DNA of 64,000 nucleotides from Butyrivibrio fibrisolvens (GTDB lineage Bacteria; Bacillota; Clostridia; Lachnospirales; Lachnospiraceae): positions 1,302,001-1,366,000 of the forward strand of contig NZ_CP146963.1 of the NCBI RefSeq assembly GCF_037113525.1, written 5' to 3'. Made by a program: the position numbers and the translations under genes. Under the pieces are notes generated by a model. That model made no database searches. It was not told the origin of the DNA and was given only the letters and a program-made list of their open reading frames with translations. Of this stretch, positions 26,772 through 36,454 are shown in pieces. Within the stretch, counting starts at the first letter, position 1. Each line of letters starts with the position of its first letter.

Positions 26772-28595
26772 GTGAATACTAAGAAATGGACTATGCGTCA
26801 TGTGATCATGGCAATAAGTACGTCGTGTACTATTGTTGCTCTGGTCCTTCTTACAGTTTTTTTCTATATGACATCTCATCGTCAGATCAGCGATGAAAGC
26901 ATCAAAGACAGCACCAGAACCTTAGAGCGTATGGAGACTGAGCTTGAATCAAGGATCCGTACACTTAGTGTTCAGATGCAGACGATCTATTCCGAGACCG
27001 AGCTTATGTCAGAGCTCCAGCGCAAGACCGAAGGCAAAGGCTATGACCTTAAACCCTTCTACTTTACTGCCGGGAAGTATGCCAAGAAGCATTTTTCTGT
27101 TTCAGATGATCTTGTTGCCATCTATATCTACGATGCCAAAAATTATATTGTCAGTTCTTATCGCAAATCAGTAGTTTATTACCCATACAATCTATATGAA
27201 AGTCAGGAAGATACCAACAGTGACGTGATCCGCGCCTATGCAGACGGGGGAGACACCGGGCTTCTTATCACAGGATATACCAATGAAGCTGCCGGCAGGC
27301 AGATAGTTCACATGGTACTCAAACTCCACAGTTATTCTGATAACCAGGAGCAGTACGGCTATCTTGTATGTGACTTCGACAGCAGCGTTTTTTCCGACAT
27401 TATGAAAAAATATTCGCCCTCAGATGATGTACTTATGTGGTTACAGCCTGAAGGTGATAAGGTTATCACAGGTATTGGCAGTAACCAGGGGGGAGAGGCA
27501 CTTTACGGCTATATCAGTCACACGATAGAAAAGGCTATGTCCAAAGATGACCTTTCTTTTGACGTAGAGTATGATGACTTTTACCTTACTTCAAGATCCT
27601 TCGATCAGCATAGGCTGAGCGCATATATACTGACCCCGATGTCCCTTGCCCTTGCGACTCAGAATACCCTGTTCAGGACGCTTATAATCACATCCATCAT
27701 CATGATGCTTTTTACATTCCTCGTCAGTTCCTTCATCGCGCGATTTTATTCAAAGTCGGTTGAGGATATGCAAAAGACTGTATATCGCATCAGAAACGGT
27801 GAGACAGAGCTTCGTCTTTCGCCGCAAAAGGGTGCTATCAAGGAGCTTGAGATACTTGGTACTGAGTTCAATGACCTTCTTAACAAGATAAATCAGATGA
27901 TCGCAGAGAAGTACGAGAACCAGCTCCTCATGGAAAGAACTGAGTATCAGGCGCTTCAGGCCCAGATCAATCCGCACTTTTTGTATAACACACTTGATAC
28001 CATGTCAGGAATCGCCAATTCTCAGAACTGCACGATGGTAAGCGGATTGTGCCAGTCGCTGTCAGCTATTTTCAGGTACAGCCTTGATATATCAGATGAG
28101 CTTTCCACAATAGAAAATGAGCTTGCGCATGTGCGTAACTATCTATACGTAATGGATGTAAGAAATGGAAATAGTATACAGCACGAGTTCGATATAAAAA
28201 GTGAAGTTCTTCAGGACCAGATCCCCAGGATAACGATCCAGCCTATAGTTGAGAACTCTATCAATCATGGACTCCGGTATCTTAAGAGAAAAGACAAAAA
28301 GCTTTTTATCAAAGCAGAGCATGCCAAAGAGGGGGCTAAAGAGTATCTTAAGATATCCATTGAAGATAACGGAATCGGAATGGATGCAGATAGTCTTAAC
28401 GAAGAACTTGGCAAAAACAGTATCTCCAGAGTTGAAAAAGGTAAGTCCATAGGAATCCTTAATGTTAACGCAAGGATCAAGAAGGCCTTTGGATATGACT
28501 ACGGAATACATGTTGACAGCGAAAACAATGTTGGTACAAAGGTAGTTATCAAACTGCCTGTAATACAGATTCAAAGGGGGGAAGAAGTTGTCTAA
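26772..28595 (+). CDS. Sensor histidine kinase (LytS/YesM type)
   Basis: A 607-residue membrane kinase. Helices lie at about 9-32 and 295-320, with an extracellular sensor part of about 260 residues between. A HAMP-like segment is followed by the His_kinase motif QINPHFLYNTLD (phospho-acceptor H402) and an HATPase domain with NSINHGL and EDNGIGM. GTG start, with GGGGGGAG just upstream. It overlaps the response-regulator gene by 8 bp. Kinases of this type commonly sense oligosaccharides or their binding proteins and control nearby sugar transport genes. Confidence 0.9.
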   Translation: MNTKKWTMRHVIMAISTSCTIVALVLLTVFFYMTSHRQISDESIKDSTRTLERMETELESRIRTLSVQMQTIYSETELMSELQRKTEGKGYDLKPFYFTAGKYAKKHFSVSDDLVAIYIYDAKNYIVSSYRKSVVYYPYNLYESQEDTNSDVIRAYADGGDTGLLITGYTNEAAGRQIVHMVLKLHSYSDNQEQYGYLVCDFDSSVFSDIMKKYSPSDDVLMWLQPEGDKVITGIGSNQGGEALYGYISHTIEKAMSKDDLSFDVEYDDFYLTSRSFDQHRLSAYILTPMSLALATQNTLFRTLIITSIIMMLFTFLVSSFIARFYSKSVEDMQKTVYRIRNGETELRLSPQKGAIKELEILGTEFNDLLNKINQMIAEKYENQLLMERTEYQALQAQINPHFLYNTLDTMSGIANSQNCTMVSGLCQSLSAIFRYSLDISDELSTIENELAHVRNYLYVMDVRNGNSIQHEFDIKSEVLQDQIPRITIQPIVENSINHGLRYLKRKDKKLFIKAEHAKEGAKEYLKISIEDNGIGMDADSLNEELGKNSISRVEKGKSIGILNVNARIKKAFGYDYGIHVDSENNVGTKVVIKLPVIQIQRGEEVV

Positions 28596-30201
28596 GAGAA
28601 GGTATAAGGTACTTGCAGCAGACGATGAATATTGGAGCAGAGAGAACATCAGAACCCTTTTACCATGGGATACATATTCCATTGATTTCTTGGAGCCGGC
28701 GGAAGATGGCGAAGAGGTCCTCGAAAGGATCCCTGTGGAGAAGCCTGATATTGTCATGACGGACATAAACATGCCCTTCATGGATGGCCTGGAACTTCTG
28801 AATCAGATTCATGAGAAGTATCCCGACATAGTGTCTGTTGCGATCTCCGGGTATGACGATTTTGAAAAGGTAAAAGGGGTATTTCTAAACGGAGGAATCG
28901 ACTACCTGCTTAAGCCTGTTGGCAGAGAGCAGATGGTTGCTGTGCTCAAAAAGTCGCTGGAAGCTTTGGAAGAAAAGGGGAACGATTTTATCATCTCATC
29001 TTTCGTCGAAGATAATGAGCAGTCCATGATCCTCACAGGCAAGCTCTATCAGGCCAAGAGACAGACTGAGATATCTGTAAAAAGAAATGTCGAGCACATC
29101 CCATCACTCCTTGTAAAATTCCACGACACATCCAAGATAAGCCAGATGTATCAAAACGACATGGCTAAAATGTCACTAGGCATCAAGACCATGATAAGAG
29201 AAGCTATAGGCCAGCCTGAAAACGACGAAGACAATGGAGTATTGTTCAACTACAACACCAAAGTCAATGAATTTATCCTGTGCAGCTCACTTGACGAAAG
29301 CGACCTTTTGAAGGCAGCAGACAGCCTTGTAAAAGAGTTCCCGATAGATCAGTATGGCCCTATAACAGTAGTCATCAAGGAAAGAACTCAGGCCGTAGCC
29401 GATATGGCCCAGACCTACCGTGACATGATTACTTCTATGATGAACAGACCATTCGAAAGCCACCACGTGATCATTAGCTGTAGTGGGAAAATATATGAAA
29501 ATGGTATACCAGTAACTGCCAGCCTGATGTCCCACGATAACCTCACACGTACTTTGGAAAAAGAGATAACTGATGCCATAAGTAACGGAAGAGGCTACGC
29601 ACTCAAAAAGTGCCTCATAGAAAAAAGCGGCCTAAGCACCTGCGATACAGACGGCTGGTCCTTATTCGAAATCTCCCAGTTTATGGCAAGAATAAGCGGA
29701 ATAATCTGGGGCATGGACAATCTTCCAAGACAGGCCATCGAAAACCGCGAAGAAATCGAGAATGGCATAAACTATGCCCAGATGATGCTTGATAAAAACG
29801 GCCTTATCGAAAACCTTGAGCTTTTCGTATCCCTCATATGCAAAGACGACGGCGACATGACCGACACATCCATAACCGGCCAGGTCGAGCAGATCCACGA
29901 CATGCTTGAAAAACGCTACTACGAGCATTTCACCCTATCTCACCTTGGCGAACAATATCATGTCGACCCCACCTACCTTTCAAGAGTATTCTCGCAAAAG
30001 TACGGCGAATCAATAACCGCCTTCATTGCAAGAACCAGAATTGAAAAAGCCAAAGAACTCATGATAAGAAAGCAAAGCTTTGAAGCGATTTCTTTCGAAG
30101 TCGGATACGAAGACTATAACTACTTTAGCCGCGTCTTCAGAAAACAGACTGGCCAAAGCCCAAGCGAATATAAGAAGAAACTGGAGGCAAGTCACATATG
30201 A
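28588..30201 (+). CDS. AraC-family response regulator
   Basis: A 537-residue regulator: receiver domain 1-125 (D59 in VMTDINMPFMDG, K in LLKPV), a long middle part (about 130-430), and two helix-turn-helix units of the AraC type at the C terminus (HFTLSHLGEQYHVDPTYLS, and SFEVGYEDYNYFSRVFRK). It starts at TTG 28588 inside the kinase gene, with GGGGGG seven bases upstream. It is the partner of the kinase and a probable activator of the ABC transporter operon at 31262. Confidence 0.9.
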   Translation: MSKRRYKVLAADDEYWSRENIRTLLPWDTYSIDFLEPAEDGEEVLERIPVEKPDIVMTDINMPFMDGLELLNQIHEKYPDIVSVAISGYDDFEKVKGVFLNGGIDYLLKPVGREQMVAVLKKSLEALEEKGNDFIISSFVEDNEQSMILTGKLYQAKRQTEISVKRNVEHIPSLLVKFHDTSKISQMYQNDMAKMSLGIKTMIREAIGQPENDEDNGVLFNYNTKVNEFILCSSLDESDLLKAADSLVKEFPIDQYGPITVVIKERTQAVADMAQTYRDMITSMMNRPFESHHVIISCSGKIYENGIPVTASLMSHDNLTRTLEKEITDAISNGRGYALKKCLIEKSGLSTCDTDGWSLFEISQFMARISGIIWGMDNLPRQAIENREEIENGINYAQMMLDKNGLIENLELFVSLICKDDGDMTDTSITGQVEQIHDMLEKRYYEHFTLSHLGEQYHVDPTYLSRVFSQKYGESITAFIARTRIEKAKELMIRKQSFEAISFEVGYEDYNYFSRVFRKQTGQSPSEYKKKLEASHI

Positions 30202-30291
30202 TGACAAGTACAGTTTTCAAAGAAAGCAATATCAAATAGATAAAAAAAGAAGTAAAAAAGAGATTATAAAAATAGTAAAGGAAAAAGCAAT

Positions 30292-30771
30292 ATGACAGAG
30301 ATCAATAAAATGGAAAAACACAATAAAAATAAAAGAAATACTAATTATATCAAAAATATCAAAAGCATAATCATAATTCTCGCTGCCTCAATCATGCTCA
30401 TCGGCTGCGGCAAGAAAGATCCCGAAATCGACGGCGTAGTAGACATTTTCGACTACGTAACAGTAGAATTCGACGGAACGAACGGCCAGGGCAAAGCCAA
30501 CGTAGTAATCGACTACGACAACCTAGAACTTGAAATGGTCGGCGGCCGAGATAAGTTGGAAGCGCTTGATTCTGTCGAGGATCTTGGAACCTTAAATAAA
30601 TACATCAACGTATGCGCATCCTTATCTTTTTCATCGGATCAGTATACAGATCTTTCTAACGGTGACGTAGTTACAGTATCAGTCGTATACGATAAGACCG
30701 CCGCAGACGAGGCTGGCGTAGTATTCGGCAGCGAATCATCACACCAATACAAAGTCAGTGGTTTGAAATAA
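30292..30771 (+). CDS. Small lipoprotein
   Basis: A 159-residue lipoprotein: a basic N terminus, lipobox IMLIGC (Cys at about 42), then one domain of about 115 residues beginning DYVTVEFDGTNGQGKANV. That pattern occurs in Firmicutes surface lipoproteins of unknown role. It follows the regulator gene by 90 bp. The gene is before a long hairpin element and the transporter operon, so it may be part of the sugar-sensing group; this is inference. Confidence 0.65.
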   Translation: MTEINKMEKHNKNKRNTNYIKNIKSIIIILAASIMLIGCGKKDPEIDGVVDIFDYVTVEFDGTNGQGKANVVIDYDNLELEMVGGRDKLEALDSVEDLGTLNKYINVCASLSFSSDQYTDLSNGDVVTVSVVYDKTAADEAGVVFGSESSHQYKVSGLK

Positions 30772-30848
30772 TATCTGCACTATTGCATAATATCGTTCGC
30801 AACTAACTCACTCATACTTCGCACATATAAAATATCACCAAAACCTAG

Positions 30849-31070
30849 AGGATTCCTGAGGATGGCAGTTAATAAATGATTCCGGGTCTTTGAAAAATAT
30901 ATTAAAATTCAAGAGCGTGATAGATGGACCAATATATTCTGCTTGGGATTCACATGTCTGAGCGTAGCGAGTTTGAATCCCAGAATATATTGGTCCAGCT
31001 ATCATGCCTTGAATTTAATATATTTTTCACGACCCGAAATCATTTATTAACTGCCATCCTCAGAAATCCT
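30849..31070. repeat. Long intergenic hairpin element, copy B (222 bp)
   Basis: Related to copies at 6671-6949 and 36018-36296. The arms (30849-30952 and about 30975-31070) pair almost throughout, with the same asymmetric bulges (AGAGC opposite GCATG; CTT in one arm). The apical arm of the other two copies is absent, leaving only CTGAGCGTAGCGAG. Two stem mismatches would be G-U pairs in a minus-strand RNA. The remaining part of the 490-bp gap holds a terminator. Confidence 0.8.
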
Positions 31071-31116
31071 CCAGCCCTGCGACACCTATATGTGCGAAGC
31101 CTGATTCCAAATCATG

Positions 31117-31149
31117 TAGGACGATTTTAAAAATCGTCCTATTATTTTT
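31117..31149 (+). terminator. Terminator hairpin
   Basis: TAGGACGATTTT pairs perfectly with AAAATCGTCCTA, followed by TTATTTTTG. It separates the hairpin element from the transporter operon. Confidence 0.75.
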
Positions 31150-31261
31150 GAAAAATATTCCTAACAGTATATTAACTGAATAATTGATAATAGCCTTAGC
31201 AAGGGACCTGAACCAAGGCCCAGGGGATCGTTTTTATTTTAAAAAGGAGGATGTTTTTGTC

Positions 31262-32437
31262 ATGAAAAAATTTGGTAAAAAGTTACTGGCTGTTGCATGC
31301 ACTTCCGCACTTATGGCAAGCGCCATCGGATGTAGCAATACAGGTAACGCAGCAGATACCGGATCTGCAGGGGGCGGAGCAGGAGGAGCTTCTTCTGACA
31401 TCACGATCGGCGTATCTATCTGGAGTTCAACAGACGTACTCGGAAGCCAGTGCAAAAAGGTCGTTGATAAGGCAGCAGGTGCTCTTGGCGTAAAGACACA
31501 GTGGGTTGACCAGGGCCACGTATCCGAGCAGGTTACAGCATCAGTTGAAACCCTCTGCGCAGCAGGATGCCAGGGCATCATCATCTGTAACTCAGCAGAT
31601 TCAGAGATGACATCAGCTATCAATACCTGTGATGAGTACGGCGTATATATCGCACAGTTCTTCCGTATCATCTCAGAGAAGAACAGCCCTGAAGTTTATA
31701 AGACAGCCTGCAACTCCAAGTATTATGTTGGTGCAGTTCACGAAGATGAGGTTACCAACGGATACACACTCGTTAATCTCCTTATCGAGAACGGCGACAG
31801 AAATATAGGTCTTGAAGCTTGGACAGTTGGTGATGCAACATTCCAGGCAAGATGGGAAGGATACCAGAAAGCAGTTGATGAGTGGAATGCAGCTAACCCT
31901 GATGATCAGGTTACAATGAGCGAGCCTGTATATGCTAACACATCTTCTGAAGAAGGTGCAGCAGCTGCAATGTCACTTTACAACTCAATGCCCGGTATGG
32001 ATGCTCTTATCGTAGCAGGTGGTGGGGGAGATCCACTTGTAGGTTCAATTGGTGCTTTTGATAACGCAGGTCTTACAGGCCAGATCGACGTAGTATCAAC
32101 AGACTTCCTTGATGACCTTGCAGATCAGCTTAAGTCTGGCGGAATGTATGCAGAGTCAGGCGGACACTTCTGCGATCCACTCTTTGCATTCCTTATGGTT
32201 TACAACGCAGTTCAGGGTAATTATGTGAAGGAAGAAGGTACATTCGGATATGAGATTCTTTTCCCATATATCTATGTATCATCTCCTGAAGACTATTCTA
32301 ACTATGAAGAGTACTTTGTAAACGCTGATCCATACACAGACGAAGAGATCGTAACAATGGCAGGATATAGCTTTGACGACCTTAACAAGGCAGCAAGCGA
32401 ATTATCAATCGATGACGTTATAGCTCGTCATCAGTAA
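31262..32437 (+). CDS. Sugar-binding lipoprotein of an ABC transporter
   Basis: A 391-residue extracellular solute-binding protein of the PF13407 type (periplasmic binding protein, ribose/xylose class). Lipobox SAIGC near residue 24 is followed by a Gly/Ala-rich linker and the start of the fold at ITIGVSIWSSTDVLG. AAGGAGG precedes ATG 31262; an upstream in-frame ATG at 31184 has no site. It captures a sugar for the two permeases and the ATPase downstream. A terminator right after it suggests a higher level of this protein than of the rest. Confidence 0.9.
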   Translation: MKKFGKKLLAVACTSALMASAIGCSNTGNAADTGSAGGGAGGASSDITIGVSIWSSTDVLGSQCKKVVDKAAGALGVKTQWVDQGHVSEQVTASVETLCAAGCQGIIICNSADSEMTSAINTCDEYGVYIAQFFRIISEKNSPEVYKTACNSKYYVGAVHEDEVTNGYTLVNLLIENGDRNIGLEAWTVGDATFQARWEGYQKAVDEWNAANPDDQVTMSEPVYANTSSEEGAAAAMSLYNSMPGMDALIVAGGGGDPLVGSIGAFDNAGLTGQIDVVSTDFLDDLADQLKSGGMYAESGGHFCDPLFAFLMVYNAVQGNYVKEEGTFGYEILFPYIYVSSPEDYSNYEEYFVNADPYTDEEIVTMAGYSFDDLNKAASELSIDDVIARHQ

Positions 32438-32453
32438 TCCAGGGCACACACTA

Positions 32454-32497
32454 TATGCCGTACAACTTGCCACTTAGGCTGTACGGCATATTTTTAT
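32454..32497 (+). terminator. Intra-operon terminator / attenuator
   Basis: TATGCCGTACA pairs with TGTACGGCATA around a 15-base loop, followed by five T. It lies between the binding-protein gene and the first permease gene, a common way to make more binding protein than transporter. Confidence 0.85.
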
Positions 32498-32569
32498 AGG
32501 AATCTGGTAAAAGAACTTAAAGATTCAAGAACAAAAATCCTAAATAATCACATCAGGAGACTTAATTCT

Positions 32570-33508
32570 ATGAAGAAGTTAAAAGAAAACCAATGGTATG
32601 GAATAGTCATTCTGGTACTCATGGCCATCCTGTTCTGGGCTGTATTCAAGATATTAAGACCAGATACATTTGGCTCTCCGGATAAAGTGCTCCAGTATAT
32701 CAAAACTGCATTTATATATGCAATTGGTGGATGCGGACTTTATTTTATCTGCGTAATGGGACCATTCGACTTTTCAGTTGGTGCAAATATCGTTTTATCA
32801 GCAGTTGTAGCTGTAACTGCAAGTAAGTATTTTGGCTATGCAGGACTCATCATAGCACCGCTCATCTGCGGTACGCTTGTAGGTCTTTGCAACGGCATCG
32901 TGTATATGAAACTTCAGATATCGTCACTTATCGTAACGGTAGGTCTTTCGCTTATATATGAGGCACTGGCTATTTTTGCAACTAATGGTAAAGAAGCTGT
33001 CCTTGACAAGAACCTTCGTGCCTTCGGCGATTATCCATGGAATATTGTGCTGGCATTTTCTGCATATCTCATATGCGCTTTTATCCTAAGGTACACCAAG
33101 TTTGGAACATACGTTTATGCCATCGGAAGTAACGAAGTCGTTGCCAAGAACATGGGCGTAAATATCAAAAAATATAAGATCCTCGCATTCACGATCTGCG
33201 GATTCTTCGTAGGAATCCAGAGTATCCTTACCATCAGCTACGGTACATCAATGACATCCGCATCAAACCTTGCATCCATGAGCCGTAACTTCACACCACT
33301 TATGGGAACATTCTTCGGCCTTGCATTCAGAAAATACGGCCATCCCATCGTAGCGATAGTAATAGGCGAGATCATCATCTCAATGATGTTCAACGGTTTC
33401 GTAGCACTTGGCGCACCGATCACCATCCAGAACGTGATCACAGGTATCGCGCTTCTTATGATCGTAACCATGACAACAAAGCCGGTCAAAGGACTGGTAG
33501 TAAAGTAA
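32570..33508 (+). CDS. Sugar ABC transporter permease 1
   Basis: A 312-residue membrane protein of the BPD_transp_2 family (PF02653, RbsC/XylH type) with 8-10 helices. It shows GPFDFSVGANIVLSAVVAV near the start and the loop YAIGSNEVVAKNMGV (about 190), which contacts the ATPase. CAGGAG precedes the ATG. Its sequence differs from the second permease, so the channel is a heterodimer. Confidence 0.9.
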   Translation: MKKLKENQWYGIVILVLMAILFWAVFKILRPDTFGSPDKVLQYIKTAFIYAIGGCGLYFICVMGPFDFSVGANIVLSAVVAVTASKYFGYAGLIIAPLICGTLVGLCNGIVYMKLQISSLIVTVGLSLIYEALAIFATNGKEAVLDKNLRAFGDYPWNIVLAFSAYLICAFILRYTKFGTYVYAIGSNEVVAKNMGVNIKKYKILAFTICGFFVGIQSILTISYGTSMTSASNLASMSRNFTPLMGTFFGLAFRKYGHPIVAIVIGEIIISMMFNGFVALGAPITIQNVITGIALLMIVTMTTKPVKGLVVK

Positions 33509-33520
33509 AAGGAGGGGAAC

Positions 33521-35017
33521 ATGAGCGAAGTACTATTACACGCCGAAGACATAGACAAGCGCTTTGGCATAACACACGCCGTGAATCATGTTTCTTTGGA
33601 CTTTTACAAAGGCGAGATTCACGCGCTTATAGGAGAGAACGGCTCCGGCAAGTCAACATTCACATCGATGCTTACCGGAATATATGAAAAGGGCGGCGGC
33701 ACTTTTACCCTTGAGGGAAAAGAAATAAATCCCAAGAACCAGGTAGAAGCCAACTATGAAGGCGTGGCTATCATAGTGCAGGAAGTTGGCACATTGTCAG
33801 GACTTACCGTTGCTGAGAATATCTTTTTGGGAAAAGAGGATGAGTTTACCAAAAAAGGCATCAAGAATTCCAAGGCAATGAACAAAAAAGCCCAGGAACT
33901 TCTCGACAGCTATGGCTTTAACCACATCAAGGCTACAACCCTTATTGATACCTATAATTTCGAGGAAAGAAAACTTATCGAAATAGTTAAGGCAACCCAC
34001 TTCGGACCCAAGATCCTCGTTGTCGATGAGACGACCACAGCTCTTGGACATGAAGGAAGAGCCGAGCTTTTCAAAGTTATGAAGAAGGTAAGGGATAGCG
34101 GTAACTGCGTTATTTTCATATCCCATGACCTTGAAGAAGTAATAGAACAGTCTGACAACATATCTGTTCTTCGTGACGGGGTTTTGATCAATACAATATC
34201 TGCAAAGGGTGCAACACCTGATGACCTCAAAAAGCTCATGGTCGGCCGTGAGATGAGTGATAACTACTACCGCACCGATTATGGCGAAGAGATAAGCAAC
34301 GAAGTAGTTCTTCGCGGCGAGCATATAAGCGTAAGGGATGAGCTTGATGACTTCAACGTAGAACTTCATAAGGGTGAGATACTCGGAATCGGCGGCCTGT
34401 CTGAATGCGGAATGCATGAAGTCGGCAAGGCCCTCTTCGGAGCTTCCTATGATAGAGAAGGCACCGTGACCTTATATGACGGAACCAGGATCAACGACAT
34501 CCCCGATGCCATAAGCCACTCCATAGCCTATGCATCCAAGGACAGAGACACCGAATCACTCGTTATTAACGACACCATCAAGGACAACATCTGCCTTCCT
34601 TCAATAGAGAATCTTAAGAGGAAAAAGATACTTCACGACAAGGACATGACAAGTTTTGCAGAGAAGTTTGCAAAGCAGATGTCTACCAAGATGGAGAGTG
34701 TCAACCAGTTCGTGTCAGCTCTTTCCGGTGGTAACAAGCAGAAAGTCGTCCTCGCCAGATGGATCGGCAAGGACTCAGATATCATCATTCTTGACTCACC
34801 CACAAGAGGAATCGATGTCAAGGTTAAGGCTGATATCTACTCAATGATGGATGAGATGAGAAAAAATGGTAAGTCCATCATTATGATCTCGGAAGAGATC
34901 ATGGAACTTATCGGTATGAGCGACAGGATCCTGACAATGAAAGATGGTAAAGTAAGCGGCGAATTCAAACGTTCAAAGGAGCTTACAGATGAAGACCTTA
35001 TTGCAAAGATGGTTTAA
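33521..35017 (+). CDS. Sugar ABC transporter ATPase (two-domain, RbsA/MglA type)
   Basis: A 498-residue protein with two nucleotide-binding domains. The first has Walker A GENGSGKST and Walker B ILVVDETT, but its signature is degenerate (NFEERKLIEI in place of LSGGQ). The second has a normal LSGGNKQK signature and DSPTRGIDV but a weakened Walker A (GIGGLSECGMHEV). This split is common in the RbsA family. AGGAGGGG before the ATG; 12 bp after the permease. Confidence 0.92.
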   Translation: MSEVLLHAEDIDKRFGITHAVNHVSLDFYKGEIHALIGENGSGKSTFTSMLTGIYEKGGGTFTLEGKEINPKNQVEANYEGVAIIVQEVGTLSGLTVAENIFLGKEDEFTKKGIKNSKAMNKKAQELLDSYGFNHIKATTLIDTYNFEERKLIEIVKATHFGPKILVVDETTTALGHEGRAELFKVMKKVRDSGNCVIFISHDLEEVIEQSDNISVLRDGVLINTISAKGATPDDLKKLMVGREMSDNYYRTDYGEEISNEVVLRGEHISVRDELDDFNVELHKGEILGIGGLSECGMHEVGKALFGASYDREGTVTLYDGTRINDIPDAISHSIAYASKDRDTESLVINDTIKDNICLPSIENLKRKKILHDKDMTSFAEKFAKQMSTKMESVNQFVSALSGGNKQKVVLARWIGKDSDIIILDSPTRGIDVKVKADIYSMMDEMRKNGKSIIMISEEIMELIGMSDRILTMKDGKVSGEFKRSKELTDEDLIAKMV

Positions 35018-35030
35018 AGGGGGAAAAGAA

Positions 35031-36002
35031 ATGAGCGATTTTGCTATTATGAATAAAAAGGGAAAATCTGATGTTTCCTTCTTTGACAAAAATACATTAA
35101 GAACTGCAATGCCCTTCATAGGATTCCTTCTTATCTGCCTTATCTTTTATATACTTACAGGCGGTAAGATATTTGCTGCAGCTAATATAAAACTCCTCTT
35201 CAGTCAGACCTACATGCTGATGATAGCATCTTCCGGAGTATTCATGGTAATGACAATGGGCGGACTCGACTTTTCCCAAGGATCAATGCTTGGTGTATGC
35301 TCAATCGTCATATGTTACCTCTCCAATTACAACATAGTGCTCGCCATGCTCGGCGGCGTTGCAGTTGGCGGACTTATAGGCCTTATCAACGGATACTTTA
35401 ACGTTAAGCGCAAGATCACATCATTCATCGTTACTATCTGTATGATGTACCTGCTGCGCGGCGTTGTAGCATATGCAACCACCAAGTCTCCTGTATATGG
35501 CGTAAGCGATATCGCCAAGTACAACACACTTGGATTTAACCTCACATTTACAGTGATCATCCTCCTGGTACTCTTTGTAGCCTTCACCTACACAGGACTT
35601 GGCAACAGACTTAAAGCCATCGGCGCAGGCGAAACCGCCGCAAGATTCGCGGGGATCAGAGTTGAAAGAACCAAGATGCTCATCTACATTCTTGCTGGCT
35701 GCGTAACAGGACTTGCAGCATTCATCAACTCAGTAAAAGTCGGTTCCGTAACATCAACAGCCGGTAACCAGCTTGAAACCCAGATCATGATTGCCCTAGT
35801 CCTCGGTGGAATGCCCGTAAACGGCGGCGCCAAAGTTAAATTCTACAACATCATCCTGGGCGTATTCACATACAAGATCCTTGCCTCAGGTCTTGTAATG
35901 ATGGGCCTCACCTCCCAGATCCAGCAGCTCCTCCTCGGAATCATCTTCCTCGTAGAAGTTGCAATCTTCTCAGATCGTAAAACAGGCATGATAGTGAAGT
36001 AA
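35031..36002 (+). CDS. Sugar ABC transporter permease 2
   Basis: A 323-residue BPD_transp_2 permease. ATG 35031 is preferred (AAGGGGG upstream, 13 bp after the ATPase stop); an ATG at 34989 inside the ATPase gene is in frame but has no site. It shows GGLDFSQGSMLGVCS and AIGAGETAARFAGI. It is the last gene of the transporter operon, with the hairpin element starting 15 bp after its stop. Confidence 0.9.
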   Translation: MSDFAIMNKKGKSDVSFFDKNTLRTAMPFIGFLLICLIFYILTGGKIFAAANIKLLFSQTYMLMIASSGVFMVMTMGGLDFSQGSMLGVCSIVICYLSNYNIVLAMLGGVAVGGLIGLINGYFNVKRKITSFIVTICMMYLLRGVVAYATTKSPVYGVSDIAKYNTLGFNLTFTVIILLVLFVAFTYTGLGNRLKAIGAGETAARFAGIRVERTKMLIYILAGCVTGLAAFINSVKVGSVTSTAGNQLETQIMIALVLGGMPVNGGAKVKFYNIILGVFTYKILASGLVMMGLTSQIQQLLLGIIFLVEVAIFSDRKTGMIVK

Positions 36003-36017
36003 AAGCAAGGCTTAGCC

Positions 36018-36296
36018 TATTCCTGGGGCTGGCAGCCTATAAATGATTTTGGTGTCATGAAAAATATATAAAATTCAAGGCATGATATCTGGAATGATAT
36101 ATTCCGGGATTTATAAACTACAGGACGTAGTTACGACATGTTTAGAAGTTCATGGATGAACTTCTATGTCGGGAACTCGCTTCGCTCAGACAGATAAATC
36201 CCAAACAGAATATATCATTCCATCTATCACGCTCTTGAATTTAATATATTTTTCAAAGACACCAAAATCATTTATAGGCTGCCAGCCCCAGGAATA
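36018..36296. repeat. Long intergenic hairpin element, copy C (279 bp, inverted)
   Basis: Reverse orientation of copy A and the same length. The outer stem is perfect over 39 bp (TATTCCTGGGGCTGGC... with its complement ending at 36296). The apical arm is almost identical to copy A, including AGAAGTTCAT and GAGCGAAGCGAG (read on the minus strand). It begins 15 bp after the permease stop, so it would form the 3' end of the transporter mRNA. Confidence 0.82.
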
Positions 36297-36330
36297 TTCA
36301 AGTTATTGAGCTTATATGTACGAATCTTGA

Positions 36331-36386
36331 ATTAAAGTAAAAATACACACGATATGTATGTTGTGTGTATTTTTACTTTAATTTTG
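36331..36386. terminator. Bidirectional terminator with 20-bp perfect stem
   Basis: ATTAAAGTAAAAATACACAC (36331-36350) pairs with 36363-36382 around GATATGTATGTT. It ends transcription from the transporter operon after hairpin copy C. The rest of the gap to 36454 shows nothing. Confidence 0.7.
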
Positions 36387-36454
36387 ATTGATTCGATTTG
36401 GAGATTATTATATAAGTAATCTGATAGATAAAAGAAAGGGAGATTACATGAGTA

